9,718 bases of DNA, from contig JAUILO010000093.1 in assembly GCA_030432775.1 (NCBI GenBank), positions 1-9,718 on the forward strand, read 5' to 3'. This document shows positions 1 through 7,332 of the stretch, in pieces. How positions within the stretch are numbered: the stretch's first letter is position 1; each line of letters starts with the position of its first letter. A program made the translations under genes and the position numbers. The stretch is from Alphaproteobacteria bacterium. GTDB taxonomy: Bacteria > Pseudomonadota > Alphaproteobacteria > Micavibrionales > Micavibrionaceae. Below the pieces are notes generated by a model. The model saw only the letters and a list, made by a program, of their open reading frames with translations, was not told where the DNA came from and did not search any database.

Positions 1-329
1 GCACGCGCGACATCCATAATCATTTCCGGTGTTTTCTGAGTGTAAGGATCAGCGACAATCACACTTTTACCGCCACCAAGCGGCAATCCGGCTAGCGCGT
101 TTTTATATGTCATACCACGGGACAAACGAAGCGCATCACGAATGGCTTCATCTTCGGATTTATAAGCACTCACGCGGCAGCCACCAAGAGCTGGCCCCAG
201 ATTGGTATTGTGAACAGCTATATAACCTATCAGACCTGTCTCTTCGTTTTGTACGCGTCGCACGCGCACATGTTCGTCATAATCGACATAATTATCCAAT
301 GTAGAGGAAGAAAGATCTTTATATTCCAT
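1..329 (-). CDS. Leucine/Glu/Phe/Val-type amino-acid dehydrogenase, N-terminal part (runs off the window)
   Basis: The first 109 residues of an NAD-dependent amino-acid dehydrogenase, which oxidatively deaminates a branched-chain amino acid to the 2-oxo acid in the cytoplasm. Residues 45-54 (GPALGGCRVS) and 69-92 carry the family signature: MTYK at 73-76 supplies the substrate-binding lysine (K76) and LGGGK at 84-88 the catalytic lysine (K88), followed by a V-x-DP turn. The pattern resembles leucine dehydrogenase more than hexameric glutamate dehydrogenase. Family members are usually about 340-365 residues, so roughly two thirds, including the Rossmann NAD domain, lies beyond base 1. The start is the ATG at 329-327, the first in the frame that gives the normal N-terminal length, with a weak GCGAGA upstream. 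It is divergent from the flagellar operon. Family membership is secure; the preferred substrate is inferred. Confidence 0.9.
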   Translation of the reverse strand, partial: MEYKDLSSSTLDNYVDYDEHVRVRRVQNEETGLIGYIAVHNTNLGPALGGCRVSAYKSEDEAIRDALRLSRGMTYKNALAGLPLGGGKSVIVADPYTQKTPEMIMDVAR

Positions 330-386
330 GAGATTCTCGCTTTTTTATTTTATAAAAGGCCACTATCAAAATACGGCTTACATACT

Positions 387-400
387 GGCAGAACTCTGCC
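387..400. promoter_or_regulatory. Perfect palindrome, possible operator upstream of the dehydrogenase
   Basis: GGCAGA-AC-TCTGCC is a perfect 6+2+6 inverted repeat centred about 64 bases upstream of the dehydrogenase start codon and about 520 bases upstream of fliF. A two-base spacer is too short for an RNA hairpin loop at full pairing, so a site for a dimeric DNA-binding protein is the more natural reading. The regulator is unknown. Confidence 0.35.
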
Positions 401-441
401 TGAAATAGCTTATCTGTGTAGTTCACCCACCTGTTACGTTC

Positions 442-447
442 ATTATA
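442..447 (-). promoter_or_regulatory. Candidate -10 box for the dehydrogenase
   Basis: ATTATA on the plus strand reads TATAAT on the minus strand, about 112 bases upstream of the dehydrogenase ATG, so a transcript would run through the palindrome at 387-400. No good TTGACA-like -35 lies 16-18 bases upstream. In A+T-rich DNA such a hexamer can occur by chance. Confidence 0.2.
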
Positions 448-774
448 GCGAACAAACCTACCCAATAGCACGTTGCGACGCAATGTGTTATGACACCTGC
501 TAACACAAAAAGTAAAAAACGCACTCTTTCGCATAAAATACTGATACAAAACATAAAAATACAATAGAACACGAACATATCGCGCTCTTCTTAATATTTT
601 CAAACCACAATTCAAGCTAAACTTTTCATATATTTTACTCAGCCCAGTAAATTCACAAAAATATTACAACAAGTTTTAAAACCGAGACCGCAAGAATCGC
701 GATCAACCGCCACATTCACTAAAGATATAAAAAAACAACTGTATGATGGAAAATGTATAAAAAAATGAGTATAC

Positions 775-780
775 TATAAT
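775..780 (+). promoter_or_regulatory. Candidate -10 box for the fliF operon
   Basis: A perfect TATAAT sits in the run TATACTATAATATAG about 137 bases upstream of the fliF GTG, implying a leader of roughly 130 bases that would contain both hairpins at 831-842 and 869-886. The -35 region (about 752-757, AATGTA) does not match TTGACA, so an activator-dependent or non-canonical promoter is possible. In Caulobacter the equivalent operon is a CtrA-controlled class II operon repressed by FlbD. That is knowledge of the system, not something this site shows. Confidence 0.25.
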
Positions 781-830
781 ATAGTGAAGCGATTACCGCG
801 CTTTTCTCTCGCCTCCAGCCCTGTATATCT

Positions 831-842
831 GCCGTTTTCGGC
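831..842 (+). other. Small GC-rich hairpin in the fliF leader
   Basis: GCCG-TTTT-CGGC forms a 4-bp stem with a four-base loop. It shares the octamer CGTTTTCG (833-840) with the larger hairpin downstream (869-876), 36 bases start to start. It is short and may have no function. It is not followed by a T-run, so it is not a terminator. Confidence 0.3.
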
Positions 843-868
843 CTATATTAAGGGGTAATCAAATTATT

Positions 869-886
869 CGTTTTCGCAAGAAAACG
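869..886 (+). other. Hairpin with GCAA tetraloop just upstream of the fliF ribosome-binding site
   Basis: CGTTTTC-GCAA-GAAAACG is a perfect 7-bp stem closed by a GNRA-type tetraloop. It ends 30 bases before the fliF GTG and 17 bases before the AAAGG ribosome-binding site. No T-run follows, so intrinsic termination is unlikely. Its position suits an RNA element affecting translation or stability of the flagellar mRNA, or a protein-binding dyad in DNA. Confidence 0.4.
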
Positions 887-916
887 TCGCCAGAATATTT
901 TATAAAGGTTTATAAC

Positions 917-2605
917 GTGAGTAACTTTGCAGACACACTAAAACAATTCGGACCCTCTCGCCTTGCCGTTATGGGTGGTGTATTGGTTCTGCTTCTGATG
1001 TTCTTCATTTTCGTTACCTTGCGTGTTTCATCGCCCGAACTCAAATTATTATACGCCGATTTATCAAGTGTGGATGCGGCATCTATTGGATCGACCTTGC
1101 AATCTTCAGGTATCTCTTATGAAATGTCCCAAGATGGTTCACGGGTTATGGTTCCAGAGAGCGAAGTTGAAAGAGCACGTATGTTGCTGGCCGAAAACGG
1201 TTTGCCCAATGGCGGCACACTCGGTTATGAACTGTTTGACAAACAGTCCAGCTTCGGCACAACCAATTTTGTGCAAAATATAAATCAGGTTCGCGCATTA
1301 GAAGGCGAATTATCACGAACAATTACATCGTTACAGCCTATCCGCGCAGCACGTGTGCATCTTGTTCTGCCGGAGCGCAAATTATTCAGCCGTGAATCAC
1401 AAGCATCCAGTGCCAGTGTGTTTATCGCATTACAGTCCGGCTCACGATTAAAAGACGAACAAATCCTTGCTATCCAGTCTCTCGTTGCTTCTGCGGTTCC
1501 TGATCTTGATCCGGAGATTGTTTCTATCGTTGACAATGACGGTAATTTGCTGGCTCGCTCAAACACAGATTCAGAAAGCCTTTCAACTGCAAAAGGCGAA
1601 GAAAGACAACTTAACTATGAAAACCGCCTACGCCAATCCATCGAAGATATTGTCGGGCGCGTTGTCGGCTATGGCAAGGTTCGCGCCGTTGTCACAGCAG
1701 ATTTGAACTTTGACCGTATCAGCACAAATGAAGAACTATATGATCCGGCAAGTCAGGTTGTGCGTTCAACACAAACGGTCGAACAATCAAACCTTGAGCG
1801 TGCACCATTATCCGGCGAAGTTTCCGTATCACAAAACCTGCCGGGTGTTGGCGGTGACATTCTGGCCGACCCCAAACCCGCACAGGAAGAATCCCGTCTG
1901 GAAGAGACTACAAACTTTGAGATTAGCCGCACCGTTCGCAGTAGCGTCCGCGAAGTTGGCGAGGTTAAAAAGCTTTCTATCGCAGTGCTTGTTGATGGCA
2001 CATATGACATCACAACAGACGAAGAAGGCGTAGAGACAAAAACATATAAACCGCGCACAACCGAGCAACTGGCACAGATCGAAGCGCTTGTAAAATCAGC
2101 AGCAGGCTTTGACGCTAGTCGCGGTGATGAAATCGAAGTTGTGAATATGGAGTTCGTCGATATTGATCTTGGCGGCGAAGCGCCACAAACAGATATGTTA
2201 CTGGGTTTTGAAAAGAATGACATTCTGGACGCTGTCGAAGTCATTGCTGTGGCCATTATGATTATCCTGATCATCCTGCTTGTTGTGCAGCCAATGCTAT
2301 CACGTATTCTAGCGACGGAAGGTCCGATACTGGATGATGAATTTGAAAGTGAATTACTATCCGGCCAGCAAATGGGCGGCGCAATTGAAGGGCCGAAAGC
2401 CGGATCATCTGCAGGTGGCGGACCGCAAATGATGGAAAGCTCCAGCGGCGGTAGCGGCGGACAAACCGAAGAAGATATGATTAATATGCAGGCCGTTGAA
2501 GGACAGGTAAAAGCCTCTTCGGTCAAAAAGGTTGAAGATATAGTCGAGAATTATCCGAATGAAACCGTCGGCGTTATACGCGGATGGATGTCATCGGAGA
2601 ACTAA
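917..2605 (+). CDS. fliF: Flagellar MS-ring protein FliF
   Basis: FliF (562 aa) multimerises in the inner membrane to form the MS ring, the base on which the rotor and export gate assemble. Transmembrane helix 1 is about residues 16-36, followed by the YscJ/FliF ring-building domain with the signature RVHLVLPERKLFSRE at 146-160 and a PSASV-like turn (QASSASV). The FliF C-terminal ring domain covers roughly 225-430, transmembrane helix 2 is about 439-460, and a cytoplasmic tail follows. Residues 486-516 are a Gly/Ser-rich linker, and the last 25 residues (VEDIVENYPNETVG...) are the conserved FliG-binding segment. The start is GTG at 917, with AAAGG at 904-908, because no ATG upstream in frame fits. 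It is the first gene of the operon; fliG follows after 27 bases. Length and domain order are normal. Confidence 0.97.
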   Translation: MSNFADTLKQFGPSRLAVMGGVLVLLLMFFIFVTLRVSSPELKLLYADLSSVDAASIGSTLQSSGISYEMSQDGSRVMVPESEVERARMLLAENGLPNGGTLGYELFDKQSSFGTTNFVQNINQVRALEGELSRTITSLQPIRAARVHLVLPERKLFSRESQASSASVFIALQSGSRLKDEQILAIQSLVASAVPDLDPEIVSIVDNDGNLLARSNTDSESLSTAKGEERQLNYENRLRQSIEDIVGRVVGYGKVRAVVTADLNFDRISTNEELYDPASQVVRSTQTVEQSNLERAPLSGEVSVSQNLPGVGGDILADPKPAQEESRLEETTNFEISRTVRSSVREVGEVKKLSIAVLVDGTYDITTDEEGVETKTYKPRTTEQLAQIEALVKSAAGFDASRGDEIEVVNMEFVDIDLGGEAPQTDMLLGFEKNDILDAVEVIAVAIMIILIILLVVQPMLSRILATEGPILDDEFESELLSGQQMGGAIEGPKAGSSAGGGPQMMESSSGGSGGQTEEDMINMQAVEGQVKASSVKKVEDIVENYPNETVGVIRGWMSSEN

Positions 2606-2632
2606 GAAATAGTCGTTACAAAGGAATAAACG

Positions 2633-3649
2633 ATGCGCGTGCGTGAAGATTACAGAGGTTTAACCGGGGCAGAGAAAGCAGCTATTTTCCTGCTGTCTTT
2701 GGGTGAAGACCACACCGCAAAACTTTTTGAACATATGGATGATGACGAAATCATGGAGATTTCGCAGACCATGGCCAATCTAGGTAAGATCAGTTCGAAA
2801 GTCATTGAGCGTATTTTAGTTGATTTTGCCGAACAAATGAGCTCGACCAACGCACTTGTCGGCTCGCTCAGCAGCACTGAAAGACTTCTGAGCCGTGTTC
2901 TTGGCGAAGAAAAAGTCGGCACAATCATGGAAGAAATTCGTGGCCCTGCCGGTCGCACCATGTGGGAAAAACTGGGCAATGTGAACGAAGAAATTCTCGC
3001 CAACTTCCTACAAAAAGAATACCCGCAGACCGTGGCTGTGGTCATGTCCAAGATTCAAACAGACCACGCCGCACGTGTTTTAGCACTGCTGCCGGAAAAC
3101 TTCGCTATGGAAGTTATCAACCGGATGCTGCGTATGGAAGCGGTGCAAAAAGAAGTTCTGGAAGATGTCGAACGCACATTGAAAACAGAATTTATGGCCA
3201 ATCTTTCTCGCACACAAAGACGCGATAGCCATGAGCTTATGGCAGAGATTTTCAACAATCTGGAACGTTCAGTCGAAACAAAATTTTTGGAAGACCTAGA
3301 TAAAGCCAATCCGGATTCAGCCGAGAAAATCCGTGGCCTGATGTTTACATTTGAAGACTTGCTCGGCCTTGATCCGACAGCCATACAAACCGTTATTCGC
3401 GCCGTTGATAAAGATAAACTGCCAACGGCCCTTAAAGGCGCGACAGAGACACTCAAAGACCTGTTCTTCTCTAACATGTCCGAACGTGCAGCCAAGATTA
3501 TGAAAGAAGACATGGCCGCAATGGGACCTGTTCGTCTGAAAGAGGTTGAAGAGGCACAACAATACATTGTGAACGTGACAAAAGACCTTGAAGCAAGAGG
3601 TGAAGTTGTTATTTCTACAGGTAGTGAAGAAGACGAGCTAATCTACTAA
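2633..3649 (+). CDS. fliG: Flagellar motor switch protein FliG
   Basis: FliG (338 aa) binds FliF through its N-terminal domain, FliM through the middle domain and the stator through its C-terminal domain, giving torque and direction switching. The N-terminal domain spans about 8-105, the middle domain about 115-190 with the EYPQ motif (129-132, the usual EHPQ), and the C-terminal domain about 200-325 with MFTFEDL at 237-243. The charged stator-facing residues of enterobacterial FliG have counterparts here: K268, R285, E292/D293 and R301. The protein ends in EEDELIY, an ending I associate with alphaproteobacterial FliG from memory. The ATG at 2633 has AAGGA at 2621-2625. fliH begins 20 bases after the stop, in the same operon. 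Confidence 0.97.
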   Translation: MRVREDYRGLTGAEKAAIFLLSLGEDHTAKLFEHMDDDEIMEISQTMANLGKISSKVIERILVDFAEQMSSTNALVGSLSSTERLLSRVLGEEKVGTIMEEIRGPAGRTMWEKLGNVNEEILANFLQKEYPQTVAVVMSKIQTDHAARVLALLPENFAMEVINRMLRMEAVQKEVLEDVERTLKTEFMANLSRTQRRDSHELMAEIFNNLERSVETKFLEDLDKANPDSAEKIRGLMFTFEDLLGLDPTAIQTVIRAVDKDKLPTALKGATETLKDLFFSNMSERAAKIMKEDMAAMGPVRLKEVEEAQQYIVNVTKDLEARGEVVISTGSEEDELIY

Positions 3650-3669
3650 CAACAGGCGTCCTAACTTAT

Positions 3670-4548
3670 ATGTCAGACCACACAAAACTAAAGAACAAAC
3701 CGCAAAAGTTCCTTTTTGACACCAATAACTTCAGTGAGCCGGATAAGGACGCCGAAGAAGAAATCATCGTCCCGACATTCAACGAAGAAGAACTTGAATC
3801 CGCAAAGCGCAGCTCATTCGAACAAGGGCGCGCGCAAGGATTAAAAGAAGCCGAAGAAAGCCGTGGAAAGTTTGTATCTGCGCTGCTCGAAAATGTGACT
3901 ATGGATCTAAAAAGCCTGTTTTCAAGCGAAGAAGAGCGGGACAAGCGCTACGAATACGAAGCTATAAACCTCACCATGCAAATTGTGAAACAGCTCTTCC
4001 CTGCTTTGAACAAAAAACACGGCCTTGACGAGATACAAGCCATGCTGGCAGAAATTCTGGATGCTCAAAGAGAACAGCCACAAATTATCATCGAAGTACA
4101 TCCGGATTACACGCAGGATATAGAGGCGCAAATTCACGAAATTATCACATCTTTCCACAGCACAGCTCTCATTGATGTCACGGGAAAAGACGACCTTGGC
4201 CTTGCTGACTGCCGGTGTTCATGGAAAAATGGCGGTGCAAGGCGTAATGCGGATGCTTTATTCAAACAAATTGTCACTACACTGCAAGAGGGGCTTGCTG
4301 ATCAGCCCATCATAGAGGATAATGAAGGAAATGATACTGAAGGTGTTTTGAGCGAAAATAATGACGCAGCACTTCCGCAAGATGTCGCAGCCCAAGACGA
4401 GCCACCGCCAGAAGAGGCTCAGAACGCCCAAGATGAACCGCTAGACAATGGCCGCGTACAGGCCAATACAGACGATACAGACAAAGACAAAGACAAAGAC
4501 AATGTAGATCATGACAATGCCGACGAAGACAATGGAGATATAGTATGA
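3670..4548 (+). CDS. fliH: Flagellar export ATPase regulator FliH with an acidic C-terminal extension
   Basis: FliH is the stator-like regulator of the FliI export ATPase and links it to the C ring and export gate. Residues 12-60 match alphaproteobacterial FliH: KFLFDT at 13-18, then an acidic stretch, then FEQGRAQGLKEAEE at 50-63 with the G-x3-G spacing (G53, G57) typical of FliH helices. The C-terminal FliH domain covers about 95-210, including the IIIEVHPDY strand (139-147). Residues about 211-292 are an added low-complexity tail with roughly 28 Asp/Glu in 82 residues and an Asp-Lys repeat at 271-277. This makes the protein (292 aa) longer than the roughly 200-250 common in the family. The ribosome-binding site (AGGCG, 3654-3658) is weak. 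The stop overlaps the fliN start as ATGA at 4545-4548, implying translational coupling. Confidence 0.9.
   Translation: MSDHTKLKNKPQKFLFDTNNFSEPDKDAEEEIIVPTFNEEELESAKRSSFEQGRAQGLKEAEESRGKFVSALLENVTMDLKSLFSSEEERDKRYEYEAINLTMQIVKQLFPALNKKHGLDEIQAMLAEILDAQREQPQIIIEVHPDYTQDIEAQIHEIITSFHSTALIDVTGKDDLGLADCRCSWKNGGARRNADALFKQIVTTLQEGLADQPIIEDNEGNDTEGVLSENNDAALPQDVAAQDEPPPEEAQNAQDEPLDNGRVQANTDDTDKDKDKDNVDHDNADEDNGDIV
4480..4503 (+). repeat. In-frame hexanucleotide repeat in the fliH acidic tail
   Basis: GACAAA is repeated three times (4480-4497) and followed by GACAAT, encoding alternating Asp-Lys. Slippage by whole units would change tail length without a frameshift. Confidence 0.85.
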
Positions 4549-4949
4549 GTGATGAAGAACAAACACCGGACTCTGGCGCACCAGCCGAGGCAGAAAGCTC
4601 TCCTGAGGCAAGTGCTGAAGACAACCTGATGTATAATAAACTCGAAGAAGCGCCAGGCGTCGTTCGGGAAGAAGAACAAAATTTTGAATATGGTGAAGCC
4701 ATGGTGAATGACGTAACTGCGATTTACGATATTCCGGTTCAAATATCTGCTGTTCTTGGCCGCTCTAACATGCAGGTCAGCCAATTATTGAAGCTTGGCC
4801 GTGGTGCGGTTGTCGAACTTGACCGCAAAGTTGGCGAAGCCATCGACATTTACGTAAATAACAGGCTTGTTGCCCGTGGCGAGGTTGTCGTTGTTGATGA
4901 TAAACTCGGCGTAACAATGACAGAGATTGTAAAATCGGATAGAACATAG
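4545..4949 (+). CDS. fliN: Flagellar motor switch protein FliN
   Basis: FliN (134 aa) forms the base of the C ring with FliM and helps dock FliH/FliI and the phosphorylated chemotaxis regulator. The SpoA (surface presentation of antigens) domain occupies about residues 58-130: DIPVQISAVLGR at 62-73, the LLKLGRGAVVELDR segment at 81-94, and the ending NNRLVARGEVVVVDDKLGV at 105-123. The N-terminal 55 residues are acidic and probably disordered, which is common in FliN. The ATG overlaps the fliH stop (ATGA), and GGAG at 4534-4537 sits seven bases upstream. A 48-base gap to the next gene is the longest inside the operon. Confidence 0.96.
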   Translation: MSDEEQTPDSGAPAEAESSPEASAEDNLMYNKLEEAPGVVREEEQNFEYGEAMVNDVTAIYDIPVQISAVLGRSNMQVSQLLKLGRGAVVELDRKVGEAIDIYVNNRLVARGEVVVVDDKLGVTMTEIVKSDRT

Positions 4950-4997
4950 AATATAAGTGTTAATTGATAAATTAGCCCTGAGGGAATATCTTAGAAA

Positions 4998-5849
4998 ATG
5001 ACGACAGATGCCGCACAAAGAGCCGCACAAAGAGCAGCAAACGAGCTTGATCTTAAAGTTGTGCCGCCCGTTATCCAGCCAGATTACGCCACTATTTTAG
5101 GCTTGATTGTTGCACTTGCCCTTATTGTCGGTGCAATTGCCACAGGCAGGAGCGATGCAAACTTTTTGAACGCCCCGGCATTCCTGATTGTTGTGTTTGG
5201 CACAATGGCCGCAACCAGTGTTGCCTATAGCAGCGCAGAGCTTAAACATGTTCCCGGTATTATCGGCAAAACCTTATTACGCCGCGTTCGCAAACCGTCC
5301 CAAATGGCAACACAGCTTATGGTGATAGCCTCCCTCGCCCGCAAGCGCGGTATTCTGGCACTGTCCAGCGTTGAAAGCGAAGTCCAGAAAGACCCGTTTT
5401 TGTTCAAGGCCGTTCGCCTTGTAACAGACGGTTATTCCGCAGATGATATTGATCACGTTTTGGGACAAGAAGTTGACTCATTGGTTAGCCGTCATAAACG
5501 TGCCGCCAGCATAGTACGGCGCGGCTCTGAAATTGCGCCGGCAATGGGGCTTATCGGTACGCTAGTTGGTCTGGTGCAAATGCTCGCACAGCTCGAAGAT
5601 CCGGCAACAATCGGCCCAGCAATGGCGATTGCCCTTCTCACAACATTTTATGGCGCTATATTAGGTACCGTTATCCTCGGACCACTCAGCGCCAAGCTTG
5701 AAAGAAACTCGAATGATGAAGCTATGATTAAAGGAATGATCCTGACGGCTATGACTTCAATCGCACAACAAGACAACCCGCGCAGACTGGAAATGTTGCT
5801 AAACAGCTCACTGCCGCCGGATGACCACATACAATATTTTAAATCATAA
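4998..5849 (+). CDS. motA: MotA/PomA-type flagellar stator subunit
   Basis: This 283-aa protein belongs to the MotA/TolQ/ExbB family, which with MotB forms the ion-driven stator that turns the rotor. Predicted membrane helices lie at about 31-50, 58-78, 177-199 and 205-230, with a large cytoplasmic loop between helices 2 and 3. Helix 2 has FLNAPAFLIVVFGTMAAT (56-73), and the loop has ARKRGILAL (114-122), the torque-generating charged region that contacts FliG. Helices 3-4 carry APAMGLIGTLVGLVQML and GPAMAIALLTTFYGA (206-220), which is PomA-like. Ion specificity cannot be read without the MotB partner, which is not in the window. An N-terminal arm contains a duplicated AAQR. The ribosome-binding site GAGGG (4980-4984) is rather far from the ATG (13 bases). 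The gene sits between fliN and flbD, so it should be made with the early rotor genes. Confidence 0.92.
   Translation: MTTDAAQRAAQRAANELDLKVVPPVIQPDYATILGLIVALALIVGAIATGRSDANFLNAPAFLIVVFGTMAATSVAYSSAELKHVPGIIGKTLLRRVRKPSQMATQLMVIASLARKRGILALSSVESEVQKDPFLFKAVRLVTDGYSADDIDHVLGQEVDSLVSRHKRAASIVRRGSEIAPAMGLIGTLVGLVQMLAQLEDPATIGPAMAIALLTTFYGAILGTVILGPLSAKLERNSNDEAMIKGMILTAMTSIAQQDNPRRLEMLLNSSLPPDDHIQYFKS
5010..5033 (+). repeat. 12-bp perfect tandem duplication at the 5' end of the motA-like gene
   Basis: GCCGCACAAAGA occurs twice in tandem and in frame, encoding AAQR twice, with a degenerate third start (GCAGCA). It looks like a recent slippage or duplication event that lengthens the N-terminal arm before the first membrane helix. 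Confidence 0.8.
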
Positions 5850-5874
5850 TACGTAGGACCAAGGAGAGACGTTT

Positions 5875-7323
5875 ATGCGCCTGATGATAATAGGTCGCCT
5901 CGAAGGACATATCAGTGCTGCTGGAAAAATCGCTATACAGCGCGGTGCCAAAGTGACCCATTGTGAAGATATCGAACAAGCCATGGGCGCGCTGCGCAAT
6001 GGTAAAGGTGCAGATGTGGCAATGGTTGACGTCAAACAAAAGATCGACGATTTCGTCAAAATGCTGGAAGACGAACGCTTTCACCTGCCCGTTGTCGCCT
6101 GCGGTATTGGTACAGATGCGCAAACAGCTGTGCGCGCTATTAAGGCCGGAGCAAAAGAATATGTCCCGCTTCCCCCTGATGCCGAATTAATCGCCGCGAT
6201 ATTGGAAGCGGTGACCGAGGAATCAAACGCGATGATCGCGGGCGATCCGGCCATGCAGGATGTTGTAAAACTGGCCGACAAAATCGCGCCCAGCGAAGCC
6301 ACTGTCCTGATCACCGGTGAATCCGGTACAGGTAAGGAAGTGATGTCCAGCTATATTCACCGCAAATCAAAACGCAGTGACGGTGTGTTTATCGCGCTAA
6401 ACTGTGCCGCAATTCCTGATAACCTTCTTGAATCAGAATTATTTGGTCATGAAAAAGGCGCGTTCACAGGGGCGACAGGCCGTCGCATCGGTAAATTCGA
6501 AGAAGCCGATGGCGGTACATTGCTGCTTGATGAAATTTCGGAAATGCACCCGTTATTACAGGCTAAATTGCTGCGCGCATTACAAGAACGCGAGATTACC
6601 CGTGTCGGCAGCAACGATTCGGTAAAGGTCAATGTGCGCATTATCGCCACATCAAACCGCAACCTTGAGGAATCCGTCAATAAAGGTGAGTTCAGAGAAG
6701 ATTTATATTTCCGTTTAAACGTGGTGAATATCCGCCTGCCCGCCCTGCGTGAACGTAAAGGCGATATCATTGCACTGGCGCAATTCTTTGCCGATAAATA
6801 TGCCGATCAAAACGGTGTCGAGAAAAAGAAAATTGCCCCTGAAACATCGGAAATCCTGCGCAATCATACATGGCGCGGTAACATCCGTGAACTTGAAAAC
6901 ACAATGCATCGCGCAATTTTAATGTCGATGGAAGATGAAATTGAACCTGCCGCCGTTCATATCGAAGGTAAAATGGCTGGCACTGCCGCCTCGGCCAGCG
7001 CGCCAACACAAGCACCAAGCTCGGGCGGTGTGTCGGGCGCATCGACTGCAAATACGCAACAAACAAAACCCGCCGACACGGCATCCACTGCGCAATCAGC
7101 CGCGCCCCATTCAGGCGACCAGGCCATTATCGAGAATTTAGTCGGCCGCAGTATTGCCGATGTCGAGCGCGACATGATTATCAATACACTTGATCACTGC
7201 CTTGGTAACCGCACCCACGCGGCCAATATTCTTGGTATTTCCATCCGTACATTGCGTAACAAGCTCAACCTTTATAAAGATGATGGCATAGAAGTCCCCG
7301 AAGCGGCTGGAAATAAAGGCTGA
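5875..7323 (+). CDS. flbD: FlbD, sigma-54-dependent flagellar transcriptional activator
   Basis: A 482-aa enhancer-binding protein that drives sigma-54 holoenzyme at late flagellar promoters. In Caulobacter FlbD also represses the early fliF promoter and works with FliX; whether it does so here is inferred. Residues 1-115 are a receiver-like domain. D52 aligns with the phospho-acceptor, but the acidic pair at the end of strand 1 is replaced (IIGRLEG) and the usual Lys-Pro reads LPP (99-101), so it is probably not a standard phosphorylation switch. The AAA+ domain has Walker A GESGTGKE (148-155), the sigma-54 contact loop GAFTGA (195-200), Walker B GGTLLLDE (213-220), arginine-finger segment FREDLYFR (273-280) and WRGNIREL (333-340). 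Residues about 366-415 are an Ala/Ser/Thr/Gln-rich linker, followed by a Fis-type helix-turn-helix (about 427-467). It has a strong ribosome-binding site, AAGGAGAG (5861-5868), and is the last gene of the operon in this window. Confidence 0.95.
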   Translation: MRLMIIGRLEGHISAAGKIAIQRGAKVTHCEDIEQAMGALRNGKGADVAMVDVKQKIDDFVKMLEDERFHLPVVACGIGTDAQTAVRAIKAGAKEYVPLPPDAELIAAILEAVTEESNAMIAGDPAMQDVVKLADKIAPSEATVLITGESGTGKEVMSSYIHRKSKRSDGVFIALNCAAIPDNLLESELFGHEKGAFTGATGRRIGKFEEADGGTLLLDEISEMHPLLQAKLLRALQEREITRVGSNDSVKVNVRIIATSNRNLEESVNKGEFREDLYFRLNVVNIRLPALRERKGDIIALAQFFADKYADQNGVEKKKIAPETSEILRNHTWRGNIRELENTMHRAILMSMEDEIEPAAVHIEGKMAGTAASASAPTQAPSSGGVSGASTANTQQTKPADTASTAQSAAPHSGDQAIIENLVGRSIADVERDMIINTLDHCLGNRTHAANILGISIRTLRNKLNLYKDDGIEVPEAAGNKG

Positions 7324-7332
7324 TAAGGCAAT

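Larger units (their letters stand above)
330..916. other. Divergent intergenic region between the dehydrogenase and fliF
   Basis: This 587-base A+T-rich stretch has no convincing coding sequence; the short open frames across it show no recognisable motif and lack family-like composition. It must hold the dehydrogenase control region on the left and the flagellar operon promoter and leader on the right. Visible elements are the palindrome at 387-400, an ATTATA (TATAAT on the minus strand) at 442-447, a TATAAT on the plus strand at 775-780, and two hairpins at 831-842 and 869-886. No well-matched -35 box, sigma-54 site or sigma-28 site was found. Confidence 0.7.

Noticed and set aside
386..400. 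Sigma-54 promoter-like TGGCAG...TGCC
   Set aside because: The -24 GG and -12 GC are separated by nine bases on either strand, not ten, and the element is better explained as a palindrome.
319..615. Minus-strand open frame of 98 codons in the intergenic region
   Set aside because: It overlaps the dehydrogenase start, has no motif, and its Tyr/Arg/Phe-rich composition looks non-coding.
848..862. CtrA-like box TTAA-N7-TCAA upstream of fliF
   Set aside because: One half-site is imperfect and A+T-rich DNA yields such matches by chance; the position would also lie downstream of the only candidate -10 box.
1753..2526. Long minus-strand open frame opposite fliF (257 codons)
   Set aside because: Ser/Thr/Ile-rich composition with no motif, typical of the antisense of a well-supported gene.
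3055..3567. Minus-strand open frame opposite fliG (170 codons)
   Set aside because: Ser/Arg-rich antisense shadow of fliG with no recognisable domain or ribosome-binding site.
4972..4984. CCCTGAGGG between fliN and motA as an intrinsic terminator
   Set aside because: Only a four-base stem with one loop base and no T-run; it overlaps the ribosome-binding site instead.
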